Shown: one piece after another, positions 9,079 through 17,700 of the stretch
How positions within the stretch are numbered: position 1 is the stretch's first letter
How the letters are laid out: every line of letters starts with the position of its first letter
NCBI RefSeq assembly: GCF_049943955.1
Contig: NZ_JBNFTW010000011.1
Coordinates: 87,962-151,961, forward strand
DNA length: 64,000 bases
Reading direction: 5' to 3'
From: Desulfosporosinus sp049943955
Lineage (GTDB): Bacteria > Bacillota > Desulfitobacteriia > Desulfitobacteriales > Desulfitobacteriaceae
Program-made: the position numbers and the translations under genes
Notes under the pieces: model-generated
Databases searched by the model: none
What the model saw: only the letters and a program-made list of their open reading frames with translations
What the model was told of the DNA's origin: nothing

Positions 9079-9481
9079 CTAGACTTTTAGCAAGCCGCGG
9101 AATACCCTTCCGGCATAGTAGCATTCTGCTCCATTGTGGTACACAAACACAGTGTCGTAACGACGATCACAAAAGATGGCTCCGCCAAGTTCTCTAATAG
9201 TAGCAGGTGTTTTTACCCAGCTCGATGATTTCGTATCAAATTTTCCAAGTTTCTGCAGTTCCCGGTATTGTTCTTCTGTTAAAAGTTCAATGCCCATGGC
9301 AGCAGCCATATCAATAGCGTTATTTTCTGGTTTATGTTCTTTCCATTTCATTCAGTGAACACAGCTTTTCTGGATTAGCTTCCAGCATTGCTTGAATTTT
9401 AGTCCATTCAAGACCTTTATGACGATTAATGTTTTTCTCAAAACGGGCTTGCAATGCTCCAAATAGTTCTATCTTTTCCAT
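9079..9481 (-). pseudogene. DUF4256 family gene with internal deletion
   Basis: The start at 9481 (ATG behind GGGGGAAC) reads MEKIELFGALQARFEKNINR and on to CSLNEMER, the normal DUF4256 N-terminus. It then stops near 9352. A second frame from 9351 reads KEHKPENNAIDMAAAMGIEL to FRGLLKV, the normal C-terminal half. About 80 central residues of the family are missing and the two parts are out of frame. Both junction sides share GGAAAGAAC-like sequence, consistent with deletion between short direct repeats. Function of the family is unknown. Confidence 0.8.
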
Positions 9482-9670
9482 AGTTAGAGTTCCCCCTTAT
9501 AGGTTCTCTAAGTGCTTTGATTAAACCATTTTTCCTCTAATCTATTATCCAAATAATTTCTGAATTTAATTCGCATTTTCAGACATTGGTCCTGAATTGA
9601 CCCTACTATATTGCATTACTTAACTTCGGCGCACGGCATTCATTGTTATATGTATTATTTATATTAAAAA

Positions 9671-10078
9671 CTAATGGCCGGGCAGTTTGATGCCACGCCA
9701 TTCGTTTACATCGCATTGGCCACATTCATTATCACCCACAGCAACCACTGTACCATCCGACTTAAGGCCGAGAGTATGAGCGCAACCCGCAGCAACCGCT
9801 ACAATATCGCACAAGTCACTTACATTGCATTGACCATAGTCATTCCAACCCACTGCCGCCACGGTACCGTCCGATTTAAGTCCGATGGTATGAGCATTAC
9901 CCGTATTCGTCGCCATATGAACATTACCAGCTGCGACTGCCACAATATCGCACCAACCGTTTACATCACATTGGCCATAATTATTATCACCCACAGCCGT
10001 AACAGTGCCGTCCAATTTAAGACCAATTGTATGACGACGACCCGCAGCTATAGTATCTTTGTCTTTATTTAAGTCCAT
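9671..10078 (-). CDS. RCC1-repeat protein
   Basis: 135 residues with three RCC1-type units, each reading roughly HTIGLKSDGTVAAVGWNDYG followed by QC-(D/N)V and DIVAVAAG. ATG 10078 follows GGAGG; a longer frame to 10132 lacks a ribosome site. RCC1 proteins form beta-propellers of seven such blades, so this is either a fragment of a larger propeller or a small oligomerising form. Unrelated insertion sequence fills the middle (GNVHMATNTGNAH). No catalytic residues are evident; function unknown. Confidence 0.75.
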   Translation of the reverse strand: MDLNKDKDTIAAGRRHTIGLKLDGTVTAVGDNNYGQCDVNGWCDIVAVAAGNVHMATNTGNAHTIGLKSDGTVAAVGWNDYGQCNVSDLCDIVAVAAGCAHTLGLKSDGTVVAVGDNECGQCDVNEWRGIKLPGH

Positions 10079-10433
10079 TCCACTACCTCCAGTGCGCTTG
10101 GATGAAAAAATGCATAAATAATGTTTCCCCACACTTACATTGCAGTACGAGGAAACACATCATTTCGGGACCGAAACCACAACATATAGTGGCTCTATCA
10201 CTGGATTTACGCCCTATATTGTGAATGAAACATATTTTTCTATAAAAACTTACAATAAAGTAACATCAATGTGTGTCTGGGCATGACAGTGATACTGAAT
10301 ACTTAAATCATTTGTCCTCTTTTATGAGTATTCCCTTCAATTCGGCCTACTATTTTATCCGATTCAGACGCAAATCCCTCTTTGTTCAGGAATTAGTATC
10401 TCCATCCACGATACAAAAATGAGGACATTCCCT
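10079..10433. other. Gene-free region with palindromic repeat
   Basis: Bases 10307-10431 are bounded by an imperfect inverted repeat (ATTTGTCCTCTTTT at the left, AAAAATGAGGACAT at the right), like a small non-autonomous element or REP-type sequence. A copy of the AAGTAACATCAACGTG-type repeat lies at 10257-10276. No gene seen. Confidence 0.45.
10257..10276 (-). repeat. Dispersed 20-bp repeat, copy 1
   Basis: AAAGTAACATCAATGTGTGT, similar to copies at 12911-12930 and 13264-13283. On the minus strand all three can be read as (T)H-(V/I)-D-V-T followed within two codons by a stop, so they may be the 3' end of a vanished gene. Confidence 0.55.
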
Positions 10434-11687
10434 CTAGTGCTTCTCGGCTGAATACTCATACTTTTTCAAAACGATCACTGCATTGTGCCCCCCGAAACCA
10501 AACGAATTTGACAACCCTATCCTCATATTTTTTCTACGAGCAATATTAGGTACATAATCTAAATCACATTGCTCATCGGACTTTTCTTGGTTAATTGTGG
10601 GAGGTATGATTCCTTCTTGCAAACTTTTTGCTAGTGCAATGGCCTCTACTCCACCCGCAGCGCCTAACATATGACCTGTCATAGACTTATTTGCTGTTAT
10701 GGGAATCTTATATGCCTGTATTCCGAAAACCCTCTTGATTGCAATTGTCTCGGATAAATCACCTGGCAATGTACTTGTTGCATGGGCACTTATAACATCC
10801 ACTTGTTCAATGGAAATACCTGCATCTTTCATAGCCTTATTCATCGCAAGAAATGCTCCATTACCTTCTGGATGTGAAGCAACCATGTTATAGGCATCGG
10901 AACTTAGACCGTATCCGATGACCTCAGCATAAATCCGTGCATCTCTGGCTTTGGCATGTGATAAAGCCTCAAGTATTAAGATCCCTGCACCTTCGGCCAT
11001 GACAAATCCATCCCGATTAGCATCAAACGGACGACTAGCTTTAATTGGTTCATTATTCCTTGAAGACAGTGCCTTTGCATTCGCAAAACTAGCTATTGCC
11101 AAATCAGTGATCGCTGCTTCGGCACCTCCGGCAAATATGACATCTGCTTCACCATACCTAATTAGTCTAAACGCTTCACCAATTGCGGTATTTCCGATTG
11201 CACATGCGGAAACCGGTGACATTGTAGGCCCCATCGCACCCCATTTAATACTGATTTGTGCTGTAGCAGCATTTGAAATCATTGCGGGTACCAAGGTTGG
11301 ACTTACTCTCCCTGGTCCTTTTTCTCGAAGAATATCCACATTGTCAAGCAAGGTGTTAATTCCACCGATTCCAGACCCTACATAAACGCCAAGACGTTCC
11401 AAGGTAATTTGTTTTATTTCCAGCTTTGAATCTGACCATGCTTGATCGGCTGCAGCCAAGGCAAATTGACAAAATCTGTCCATATGCCTTGCATCCTTAC
11501 GACCAAATATCTCTTCCGGGTTAAAATCACGAATAATACCAGCGATTTTTGTTTTCATATTGCTAACATCAAATAAATCATTAGTAGAAATTCCTGACTT
11601 ACCTGCAATTAAACCTTGCCAAAATTCTTCCACATTGTTTCCCAACGGTGAAACGATTCCCATTCCTGTGATAACTACACGTTCCAA
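10434..11687 (-). CDS. fabF: Beta-ketoacyl-ACP synthase II (FabF type)
   Basis: Condenses malonyl-ACP with an acyl-ACP in fatty-acid chain elongation; 417 residues, the usual length. Nucleophile Cys162 lies in SACAIGNTA, and the two catalytic histidines in ISAHATSTLPGD and KSMTGHMLGAAG. A glycine-rich C-terminus (SNSFGFGGHNAVI) completes the thiolase fold. It starts with TTG 11687 behind a run of six G. It is a stand-alone gene, not in a fab operon, and divergent from an XRE regulator. That suggests a regulated accessory synthase, perhaps for altered membrane lipids or a polyketide-like product (inference), rather than the housekeeping enzyme. Confidence 0.93.
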   Translation of the reverse strand: MERVVITGMGIVSPLGNNVEEFWQGLIAGKSGISTNDLFDVSNMKTKIAGIIRDFNPEEIFGRKDARHMDRFCQFALAAADQAWSDSKLEIKQITLERLGVYVGSGIGGINTLLDNVDILREKGPGRVSPTLVPAMISNAATAQISIKWGAMGPTMSPVSACAIGNTAIGEAFRLIRYGEADVIFAGGAEAAITDLAIASFANAKALSSRNNEPIKASRPFDANRDGFVMAEGAGILILEALSHAKARDARIYAEVIGYGLSSDAYNMVASHPEGNGAFLAMNKAMKDAGISIEQVDVISAHATSTLPGDLSETIAIKRVFGIQAYKIPITANKSMTGHMLGAAGGVEAIALAKSLQEGIIPPTINQEKSDEQCDLDYVPNIARRKNMRIGLSNSFGFGGHNAVIVLKKYEYSAEKH

Positions 11688-11810
11688 TGTTGATCCCCCC
11701 TAATAGATAGGTTTTTCTATATTCTTACACGTTGGTTATCCTATTACAAGTTATAGTTTATCATAGTATAATTAACACTATGAATATACTTAGGGGGGCT
11801 CAATATTGAA
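11683..11810. repeat. Inverted-repeat leaders of the divergent fabF/regulator pair
   Basis: TAGGGGGGATCAACATTGGA (minus strand, 11702-11683) and TAGGGGGGCTCAATATTGAA (plus strand, 11791-11810) match at 17 of 20 positions. Each holds the ribosome site and TTG start of one of the divergent genes. They could share a regulator-binding site or have arisen by duplication. Confidence 0.6.
11744..11772 (+). promoter_or_regulatory. Sigma-A-type promoter of the XRE regulator
   Basis: TTACAA at 11744-11749, a 17-base spacer, and a perfect TATAAT at 11767-11772; the TTG start lies 33 bases downstream. Confidence 0.6.
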
Positions 11811-12651
11811 TGATAAATCAAGATTAGAAGCATTGTCTGCATTTCTAAAATCAAGGCGCGCTAAAATTCAAGCATGTTCCGTCGGATTACTAACTGGTAC
11901 TCGGAGAAGAACTCCTGGTCTTAGGAGAGAAGAAGTTGCTCAATTAGCAGGAGTGAGCACCACTTGGTACACCTGGTTAGAACAAGGTCGAGATATCAAA
12001 GTTTCTTCATCCGTGTTAGATTCAATTGCAAAAGCTTTACAACTAAATATTGATGAACGTAAGTACCTGTATGATCTTGCTTTTGAATCGAATACAAAAG
12101 TTTATGAGCCTGAGGTCATGCAGTCTAAGATTCCTTCTTCTTTAGAAAGAATTTTAGCTGAACTTAAATATTGTCCAACATTTATCACTGACCGGCATTT
12201 TCAAATTGTCGGTTGGAATCCTTTAGCGGCCCTTGTTTTTCTGGATTTCGAACTAATTCTACCCGAGCAACGCAACATGATTCGTTTGGTATTTTCAAGG
12301 AAAGAATTAAGATCGTTAGCTGTTAATTGGCGACATTTTGTCAAAGGATTTCTAGCCATTTTTCGAGCTTACTATGGTCAATATGTAAATGATGAGTGGT
12401 ACAATCAATTTCTTCAAGAAATGTCGGATCTTTACCCAGACTTTCTGTCTTTGTGGCAAGAAAGTCAAGTGAGTATGGCTCCGGAAGTAATCATTGAATT
12501 TAGACATGCAAAAGCGGGAAGAATGCTCTTCAATATGACTTCTCTTCAAGTTCAAGGTGATATGGATTTACGATTCAATATATATACCCCAGTGGAGGAT
12601 TCATTAACTGAGGTAAAACTGAAACAATTAATAGACAAACATATCAAATAA
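11806..12651 (+). CDS. XRE-family regulator with MmyB-like ligand-binding domain
   Basis: 281-residue DNA-binding regulator. An N-terminal helix-turn-helix spans about residues 10-70 (RRTPGLRREEVAQLAGVSTT, then WYTWLEQGRDIKVSSSVLDS). A MmyB-type C-terminal domain follows from about 95 to 260 (PTFITDRHFQIVGWNPLAAL; VIIEFRHAKAGRM). MmyB domains are PAS-like and in some members bind fatty acids, which fits its position divergent from a fabF gene. It starts at TTG 11806 behind AGGGGGGCT. It probably regulates fabF and itself through the shared 100-base intergenic region (inference). Confidence 0.88.
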   Translation: MNDKSRLEALSAFLKSRRAKIQACSVGLLTGTRRRTPGLRREEVAQLAGVSTTWYTWLEQGRDIKVSSSVLDSIAKALQLNIDERKYLYDLAFESNTKVYEPEVMQSKIPSSLERILAELKYCPTFITDRHFQIVGWNPLAALVFLDFELILPEQRNMIRLVFSRKELRSLAVNWRHFVKGFLAIFRAYYGQYVNDEWYNQFLQEMSDLYPDFLSLWQESQVSMAPEVIIEFRHAKAGRMLFNMTSLQVQGDMDLRFNIYTPVEDSLTEVKLKQLIDKHIK

Positions 12652-12895
12652 TCACGCCACTTTTGCCTACTCATTATTTAGCCTACTTATTAATACCCTC
12701 TATACCTGTTGATTCCTTTATATAAACTATCGTCGTTGCTGGGTATTTGAATAATGTTTCATTGGCTACATGCCCTGTTTATACTTCACGTAAATTCCTT
12801 TGTTCCTGAATTTCCTCCGCCAGTAGTTTTCAAAGACGAGTCCAACCGTAACATAAAATAAAAAAGGCATACCTCTCTTTGAATATACGCCTTAA

Positions 12896-13003
12896 CTAAA
12901 TATTACAATGAAGTAACATCAACGTGGGTTGAGGCACATCATGCAATGCTTTAAATTTACCGAATTTTTTTTGCAACCTTTTTACTTTTACAATTTCCTC
13001 CAT
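12896..13003 (-). pseudogene. ABC transporter ATPase, first 23 codons only
   Basis: An AAGGAG ribosome site and ATG 13003 start MEEIVKVKRLQKKFGKFKAL followed by HDV, the characteristic N-terminus of an ABC ATPase (beta-strand then aromatic residue for ATP stacking). After codon 23 the sequence passes directly into the dispersed repeat at 12911-12930 and stops 12 codons later. Walker A and everything beyond are missing. Confidence 0.6.
12911..12930 (-). repeat. Dispersed 20-bp repeat, copy 2
   Basis: AAGTAACATCAACGTGGGTT on the plus strand; on the minus strand one frame reads THVDVTSL-stop. It is joined to the truncated ABC ATPase start. Confidence 0.6.
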
Positions 13004-13263
13004 ATAGATGAAACTCCTTCTTAAATCTCAATTGTAAAATATAACATTCAAAACTATCATACGCTTGATAATTCAAAACTATTCTTTAATATCTTTGGCT
13101 TGACAAGAGCATATTGTTGACTTCCTACAACTAATTGTAGTTGATGTAAGCTTAGGTGCTATGGACTAATTCAAAAAATCCATACTTACATCTACTATTT
13201 GTCATTATTACGCACACAAAACGTGCTGGGTTCATGGAAATATATTCTCTAAAAATTGCTATC

Positions 13264-13283
13264 AAGTAACATCAACGTGCGTT
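13264..13283 (-). repeat. Dispersed 20-bp repeat, copy 3
   Basis: AAGTAACATCAACGTGCGTT on the plus strand; on the minus strand one frame reads LTHVDVT-stop. It differs from copy 2 at one position in 20. Confidence 0.6.
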
Positions 13284-13606
13284 AACGTAATGGTATTGAG
13301 TCACCATAAAGTAATGTAACTTGCCTTAAAGATACACAAGAGGAACCGCTAAAGCCTTATGGGCGGCTTGTGAAGTCATGACTTCTATGGCTTCTTATCG
13401 CGGACTTATCCAGCGCAAACCTATTGACAAAAGTTCATCGCTTCGTTAATTTACAGCATTCTTCTACCTGCCCCCAAAAATCCTCAAACAGTTTCAAAGA
13501 TTAATGAACAATGATAACCAGATACTTTCTGAGAATTATTAACCATCACTTAGCCTGATTGGACATTTAGTTGAGAAGTATTTATCATATCTCCTTAAAT
13601 TAAAAC

Positions 13607-13649
13607 ATGGCCCCGCTTCAAGGTTACATTTCCTTGTAGGCAAGGCCAT
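13607..13649 (+). terminator. Candidate terminator
   Basis: Paired ATGGCC/GGCCAT arms with an inner CAAGG/CCTTG pair, followed by TTTTTATTT on the plus strand. No intact plus-strand gene precedes it, so it may be left from a lost gene. Confidence 0.45.
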
Positions 13650-13809
13650 TTTTATTTAGAGTGCATTTTAGTTTATTCATTACAATTACTTTATACGGTG
13701 TTAAATGCAATGTTTCGTCAGATTCTCCGGCCCTATTTGTGGTACTAATAGCCCGGTTTTATATATAGTTATCTTGTGAAGTAAGCAATTAACAAAGATG
13801 CCCTTGACA

Positions 13810-14355
13810 TTATTGTTTGTCAACAGGGAAAAGAACTTTAAAAAAGCCCCTTTTCAATACTGGGTGTTTTGAAACAAGTTTCTCCATAAAGAGCCGGTCG
13901 ATGCCTATCGTATAAACGGCGGCCCCAATTAATAAAATTATTAGCTGAAAAATTACTAGTTGCGGATTTACTGAAACAGTTCCGGTTAATAAGTAGGAGA
14001 AGTTCATAATTATTCCAAAGAAAGCCGCAAGTGCTGAAAAACACCCGAGGATTAGGCCTAGGCCAACAAAAAATTCACCATACTTTACAATGAAGGCAAA
14101 TAGTGGTGAGGAAGGAATGAAAATATTACTTATAAACCAGGCCCAAACGTCACTGACATTGGCATGAGCAGCGGCTTCTGCCCCCTTACTAGCTAATAAA
14201 GCACCGTGTGTCTGTGCAAGGCCACTTTTTAGAAATCCTGTTACTGCTACGCCATTAAAGCCTGAAACGATTTTTTCCCATCCGGCAGTTAAAAACTCAT
14301 AACCGACATATAGTCGAAGGATAAGACCGAATATGGATTTAATCAGATGTTTCAT
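13810..14355 (-). CDS. DoxX family membrane protein
   Basis: 181-residue integral membrane protein of the DoxX/DoxD-like family. The N-terminal segment (IFGLILRLYVGYEFLTAGWE) carries the typical RLxxGxxFLxAGWxK motif. It is followed by a loop and three more hydrophobic segments (FAFIVKYGEFFVGLGLILG; LVIFQLIILLIGAAVYTIG, in part). Related proteins act in quinone-linked thiosulfate oxidation or redox homeostasis, but the activity cannot be assigned here. It lies upstream of, and in the same direction as, a small Cys/His protein gene (14490-14627) on the minus strand; any shared transcript would come from upstream of that gene. Confidence 0.85.
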   Translation of the reverse strand: MKHLIKSIFGLILRLYVGYEFLTAGWEKIVSGFNGVAVTGFLKSGLAQTHGALLASKGAEAAAHANVSDVWAWFISNIFIPSSPLFAFIVKYGEFFVGLGLILGCFSALAAFFGIIMNFSYLLTGTVSVNPQLVIFQLIILLIGAAVYTIGIDRLFMEKLVSKHPVLKRGFFKVLFPVDKQ

Positions 14356-14489
14356 TCTAAAGTCACTCCTTTATTTGGATAGTTGCATAAAAGCATATTC
14401 TGTGAACTGTATTCTGAGCGATAAAGAAGCTTATGGATGCCCGAACCCGTGGTCAACCTTATATTGGTTAAAAGGAGCAGTGTTTCTTC

Positions 14490-14627
14490 TTACTTTTGGG
14501 TAGGGATTAATTTCGCTGCGGAAATAGCTTTGGCTAGTGGGCATTCGTCTGTGTGGTTATCTCCGCATTGGTGGCACATCGCAACAAGTGCCTCAATAGC
14601 TGTTTGTTTTTTCACAACATCAAACAT
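14490..14627 (-). CDS. Small CxxC-x3-H-x3-C protein, paralog A
   Basis: 45 residues, MFDVVKKQTAIEALVAMCHQ, then CGDNHTDECPLAKAIS and a short tail. ATG 14627 follows GAGGAGGTATAAAT, a strong ribosome site, so translation is likely even though the gene is below usual length cut-offs. It has an amphipathic helix, then Cys18-x2-Cys21-x3-His25-x3-Cys29, a plausible zinc or iron site. It is clearly paralogous to the protein at 15851-15985 (same length, same CPLAKA motif). I know no functional assignment. Confidence 0.8.
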   Translation of the reverse strand: MFDVVKKQTAIEALVAMCHQCGDNHTDECPLAKAISAAKLIPTQK

Positions 14628-15186
14628 ATTTATACCTCCTCTTCATTTTTACCGAGTTACATCATTGAGACGTAATAAAGAAGGATTTGGATAGTATTTC
14701 TGTAGAATTAATTTTGACTTTTTTCGCGGTTAATCCCAATTTATCGAACCAATATTTCTGCAGATATTTATATCTTCCAAAGACTTCTAGTAGATATATT
14801 AAGGTCTTTGCCAATTTACAAAGTATCTTTGTCTGTCTGCCCTGTACTTAACACACTCTTTGATAGAATTTGTCCCATAAGGAATCGGGATCAAAACTTT
14901 GACTATGGTATACTAGATATTCCATATTTCGAACAATTTATAGTTTCAACTCTCTGGTACATATGTTACAATATATCGCTCACGCAGATTGTTTTTTGAG
15001 TCCCATATAAAACTTACAAGGATTGTCTATTAGAAACTAATGTAAAAACACTAAGACATGTTAAATAAGTCAAATCCGACTCCAACTCCAACTTAAAGTA
15101 TCTCTTACAACTATCTATTCATAATGAATTACGTCTAATAAAGAAATACTGAACTTAATAACCATCAAATGTGAAGGACTGATAAA
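14628..15186. other. Gene-free region upstream of the ECF sigma gene
   Basis: About 560 AT-rich bases between divergent genes. It should hold promoters for the minus-strand small protein and for the plus-strand sigma gene. A weak candidate for the latter is TTCAAC 14945-14950 with TACAAT 14967-14972 (16-base spacer). No gene or RNA recognised. Confidence 0.4.
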
Positions 15187-15771
15187 ATGAAAGCGAATGT
15201 GTACCAAGCAGGATTAACGGATACCAATATCTCCTTTGAACAATTAGTTGAAAAAAACCAGGATAAAATTCTAAACCTTATCTATGGAATGATCGGTGAT
15301 TACCATTTAGCTCAAGATCTAACCCAAGAAGTCTTTTTAAAAGCATTTCAGGCATTATGCACATTTCATGGCAAATCAAAATATTCTACATGGCTTTACA
15401 AAATTGCGGTCAATCATACGATTGATCATCAACGAAAAGCTTGTGTACGCCATGAAAGTCCTGAATCCGATGACCAATTTGAAAAGACCCCGGCAAGTAC
15501 TGACCCTGACTCGTCCTGTCAGAAAACAGCGATTCGAAATATCCTTTTTAAATCAATTGCTGAACTGCCTGATCAACAAAAAGAGGTCTATATTCTGCGA
15601 GAAATCAACGGTTGTACCACGAAAGAGGTCGCCGAAATTCTTGATTGTTCCAACGAGTTAGTAAAATGGCGATTACACAAAGCAAGATCATTATTAAGGA
15701 AAATCCTCTCTTCTAAAAATCAATATGGAAGCACTGGAACATTTACTCTCACTGCCAAAGGCCTTGAGTAA
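15187..15771 (+). CDS. ECF RNA polymerase sigma factor
   Basis: 194-residue sigma factor with region 2 (IGDYHLAQDLTQEVFLKAFQ; STWLYKIAVNHTIDHQRK) and region 4 (LPDQQKEVYILREINGCTTK, then EVAEILDCSNELVKWRLHKA). Typical of SigW/SigM-like ECF factors. Unlike most, no membrane anti-sigma gene follows; instead the next gene is a 44-residue Cys/His protein and then the FTR1 iron permease. Iron- or redox-responsive control of the permease region is a reasonable inference. GTGAAGGA precedes the ATG. Confidence 0.9.
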   Translation: MKANVYQAGLTDTNISFEQLVEKNQDKILNLIYGMIGDYHLAQDLTQEVFLKAFQALCTFHGKSKYSTWLYKIAVNHTIDHQRKACVRHESPESDDQFEKTPASTDPDSSCQKTAIRNILFKSIAELPDQQKEVYILREINGCTTKEVAEILDCSNELVKWRLHKARSLLRKILSSKNQYGSTGTFTLTAKGLE

Positions 15772-15850
15772 AAAAACTTTTGGAACCACTATCTTTTTCC
15801 CTCACTACCTCGTCATATAAATGAAGTCGTTGTTGAGGGGAGGAATTTTA

Positions 15851-15985
15851 ATGTTTGACGCTTCCAAAAAGGAAAAGGCTCTTGCGGCTCTTATCGAACT
15901 TTGCCATCATTGCGGAGAAAATCATTCTGATGAATGTCCGTTAGCAAAAGCTATGGTTGCAGTAAAAGCTATTCCCACTGAATAA
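15851..15985 (+). CDS. Small CxxC-x3-H-x3-C protein, paralog B
   Basis: 44 residues: MFDASKKEKALAALIELCHH, then CGENHSDECPLAKAMVAVKA and IPTE. ATG 15851 follows GGGGAGGAATTTTA. Metal-ligand candidates Cys18, Cys21, His25 and Cys29 are in the same places as in the paralog at 14490-14627. It lies between the ECF sigma gene and the iron permease, all on the plus strand. It could be an iron- or zinc-binding regulator of the sigma factor, since ZAS-type anti-sigma factors also use a His/Cys zinc motif, but it lacks their other features. Function is not known. Confidence 0.8.
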   Translation: MFDASKKEKALAALIELCHHCGENHSDECPLAKAMVAVKAIPTE

Positions 15986-16207
15986 TTAGATTCGTATGAA
16001 ACATTCTGAAATGACTCACCCGCTTTAACTAACGGGCGAGTCTTTCCACTTTATAAAGGCTTATACGAATAAATGATCATATGAATTGATTCAAGGACAG
16101 TGATAATAAAGTATTACCAACTAAAACCATTGACATTATCAGGATTAATATGTATCTTTTTAACTGAGAATAGTTATCACATTCAATTGCAAAAAAGGAG
16201 GTACATA

Positions 16208-17668
16208 ATGACTCGGACAATCAAGACAATATTACTCATTGCAGCCATTGTGGTTACGTTAAGCCCAAGCAAAGTTTGGGCGGCATCTACTCAAGCTTCT
16301 GATAATATGACTCGAGCCGAAGTCTTTATCGATCATGCATTAACGGCGTCGGCTCAAGGGCACTTGTCCGAAGCGAAACAAGATTATCAACACTTCCATG
16401 ATATCTGGGGGCAAATCGAAGATAGTGTAAAACGGGAATCAGGAGAAGCGTACAAAGAAGTTGAGTCCAACATGGGTCAAGTGGATTATGCGTTTATGCA
16501 AAAGAAACAAGATGCCATTACGCAGGCGTTACAAGGACTTGAAACCGTTAATTTGAAGGTAATCCATGGCAATTTTCCCAAGGGACAACAGTTTAAACAA
16601 GAATCTATCTCATTAAGTGATTTCATCGTTCTTTTACAACAAACGAAGCTCAAAGCTAAGAATCAGCAACAACAAGAGGCGCTTGCTGAAATTTCTAAAG
16701 TAAGAGATTCCTGGCTCAGTGTGGAAGGAAATGTCGTTGCACAGTCTGCATCTGTCTATGCCGATTCGGAAAGGGATATGGTCACGGTCAATGCAATGCT
16801 TTCGGCAACTCCGCCAAATTATCAAAGCTCGATTCAATTACTGAATCAAATGATCAACTATTTAAGCCCACTAGCGGGCAAATCTGGGTATACGTTTTGG
16901 GATGCTGCTATGATCCTAATCCGCGAAGGTCTTGAAGCTCTATTAGTGATCGCTGCTTTACTAGCCTTTGTAAAGAAGTCGGGGCAAACCAAGGGGAGCG
17001 CCTGGGTTTGGCTAGGAGTTATAGGGGGACTCTTACTTAGTATTTTGGTGGCTATTATCGTTAAGTTTGTTTTCTCTTCAGGTGCATTTGGTAACAACAA
17101 TGCTTTGATCAATGGTTGGACGGGTATCTTTGCGGCTTTGATGCTCTTATACATGAGCTATTGGCTTCATACTCAATCCAATGTTTCTGATTGGCAGAAG
17201 TACATTAGGGAACAAAGCACGTCCGCTCTGGATACCGGAAAAATGGTTTCGCTAGGGATTCTCTCGTTTCTGGCCGTCTTTCGCGAAGGAACTGAAACGG
17301 TCTTGTTCTTTATAGGAATGGTAAATCAAATAAGCATGAAAGAACTCATTCTAGGCTTAGTCCTTGGATTTGGTTTTCTTGGCGCTCTGGCTTATTTGAT
17401 GATTCGTTTAGGATTGAAGCTTCCCATTCGACCCTTTTTCATGGTATCTAGTGTCATTGTATTTTACCTATGTATTAAGTTCACTGGAATGGGGATTCAT
17501 GGGTTACAACTCGCTGGTGCGATACCATCCACAACGTCTTCAAGTATACCCAATCTGGACTTCATAGCACTTTATCCATCATGGCAAAGTGCAATACCTC
17601 AGATGGCTCTTATTGTCATTGCTCTTCTCGTGATCCTATGGAAACGTTTAAAACCCATAGGAAACTAG
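16208..17668 (+). CDS. FTR1 family iron permease with extracytoplasmic N-domain
   Basis: High-affinity iron uptake permease, about 486 residues. ATG 16208 is preceded by AAGGAGGTACATA; an upstream in-frame start at 16100 has no ribosome site. The signal sequence MTRTIKTILLIAAIVVTLSP is followed by a helical extracytoplasmic domain with two related units (WGQIEDSVKRESGEAYKEVE and WLSVEGNVVAQSASVYADSE). Then comes the multi-helix FTR1 domain with both iron-binding REGxE motifs, REGLEALLVI near residue 239 and REGTETVLFF near 359. The following lipoprotein gene shares the N-domain unit, so the two likely work together. Confidence 0.93.
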   Translation: MTRTIKTILLIAAIVVTLSPSKVWAASTQASDNMTRAEVFIDHALTASAQGHLSEAKQDYQHFHDIWGQIEDSVKRESGEAYKEVESNMGQVDYAFMQKKQDAITQALQGLETVNLKVIHGNFPKGQQFKQESISLSDFIVLLQQTKLKAKNQQQQEALAEISKVRDSWLSVEGNVVAQSASVYADSERDMVTVNAMLSATPPNYQSSIQLLNQMINYLSPLAGKSGYTFWDAAMILIREGLEALLVIAALLAFVKKSGQTKGSAWVWLGVIGGLLLSILVAIIVKFVFSSGAFGNNNALINGWTGIFAALMLLYMSYWLHTQSNVSDWQKYIREQSTSALDTGKMVSLGILSFLAVFREGTETVLFFIGMVNQISMKELILGLVLGFGFLGALAYLMIRLGLKLPIRPFFMVSSVIVFYLCIKFTGMGIHGLQLAGAIPSTTSSSIPNLDFIALYPSWQSAIPQMALIVIALLVILWKRLKPIGN

Positions 17669-17700
17669 CTCAAATACGAAATTGCAGGAGGAATATTTCT

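Larger units (their letters stand above)
12652..13809. other. Gene-free remnant region
   Basis: More than 1.1 kb without an intact gene. It holds two dispersed-repeat copies (12911-12930, 13264-13283), the beginning of an ABC ATPase gene (12896-13003), and a terminator-like hairpin (13607-13649). The rest shows stop codons in all frames and nothing I recognise; it is best explained as decayed accessory DNA. Confidence 0.5.

Noticed and set aside
14437..14694. 85-codon plus-strand frame
   Set aside because: It is the antisense of the well-supported small Cys/His gene at 14490-14627, which has a strong ribosome site.
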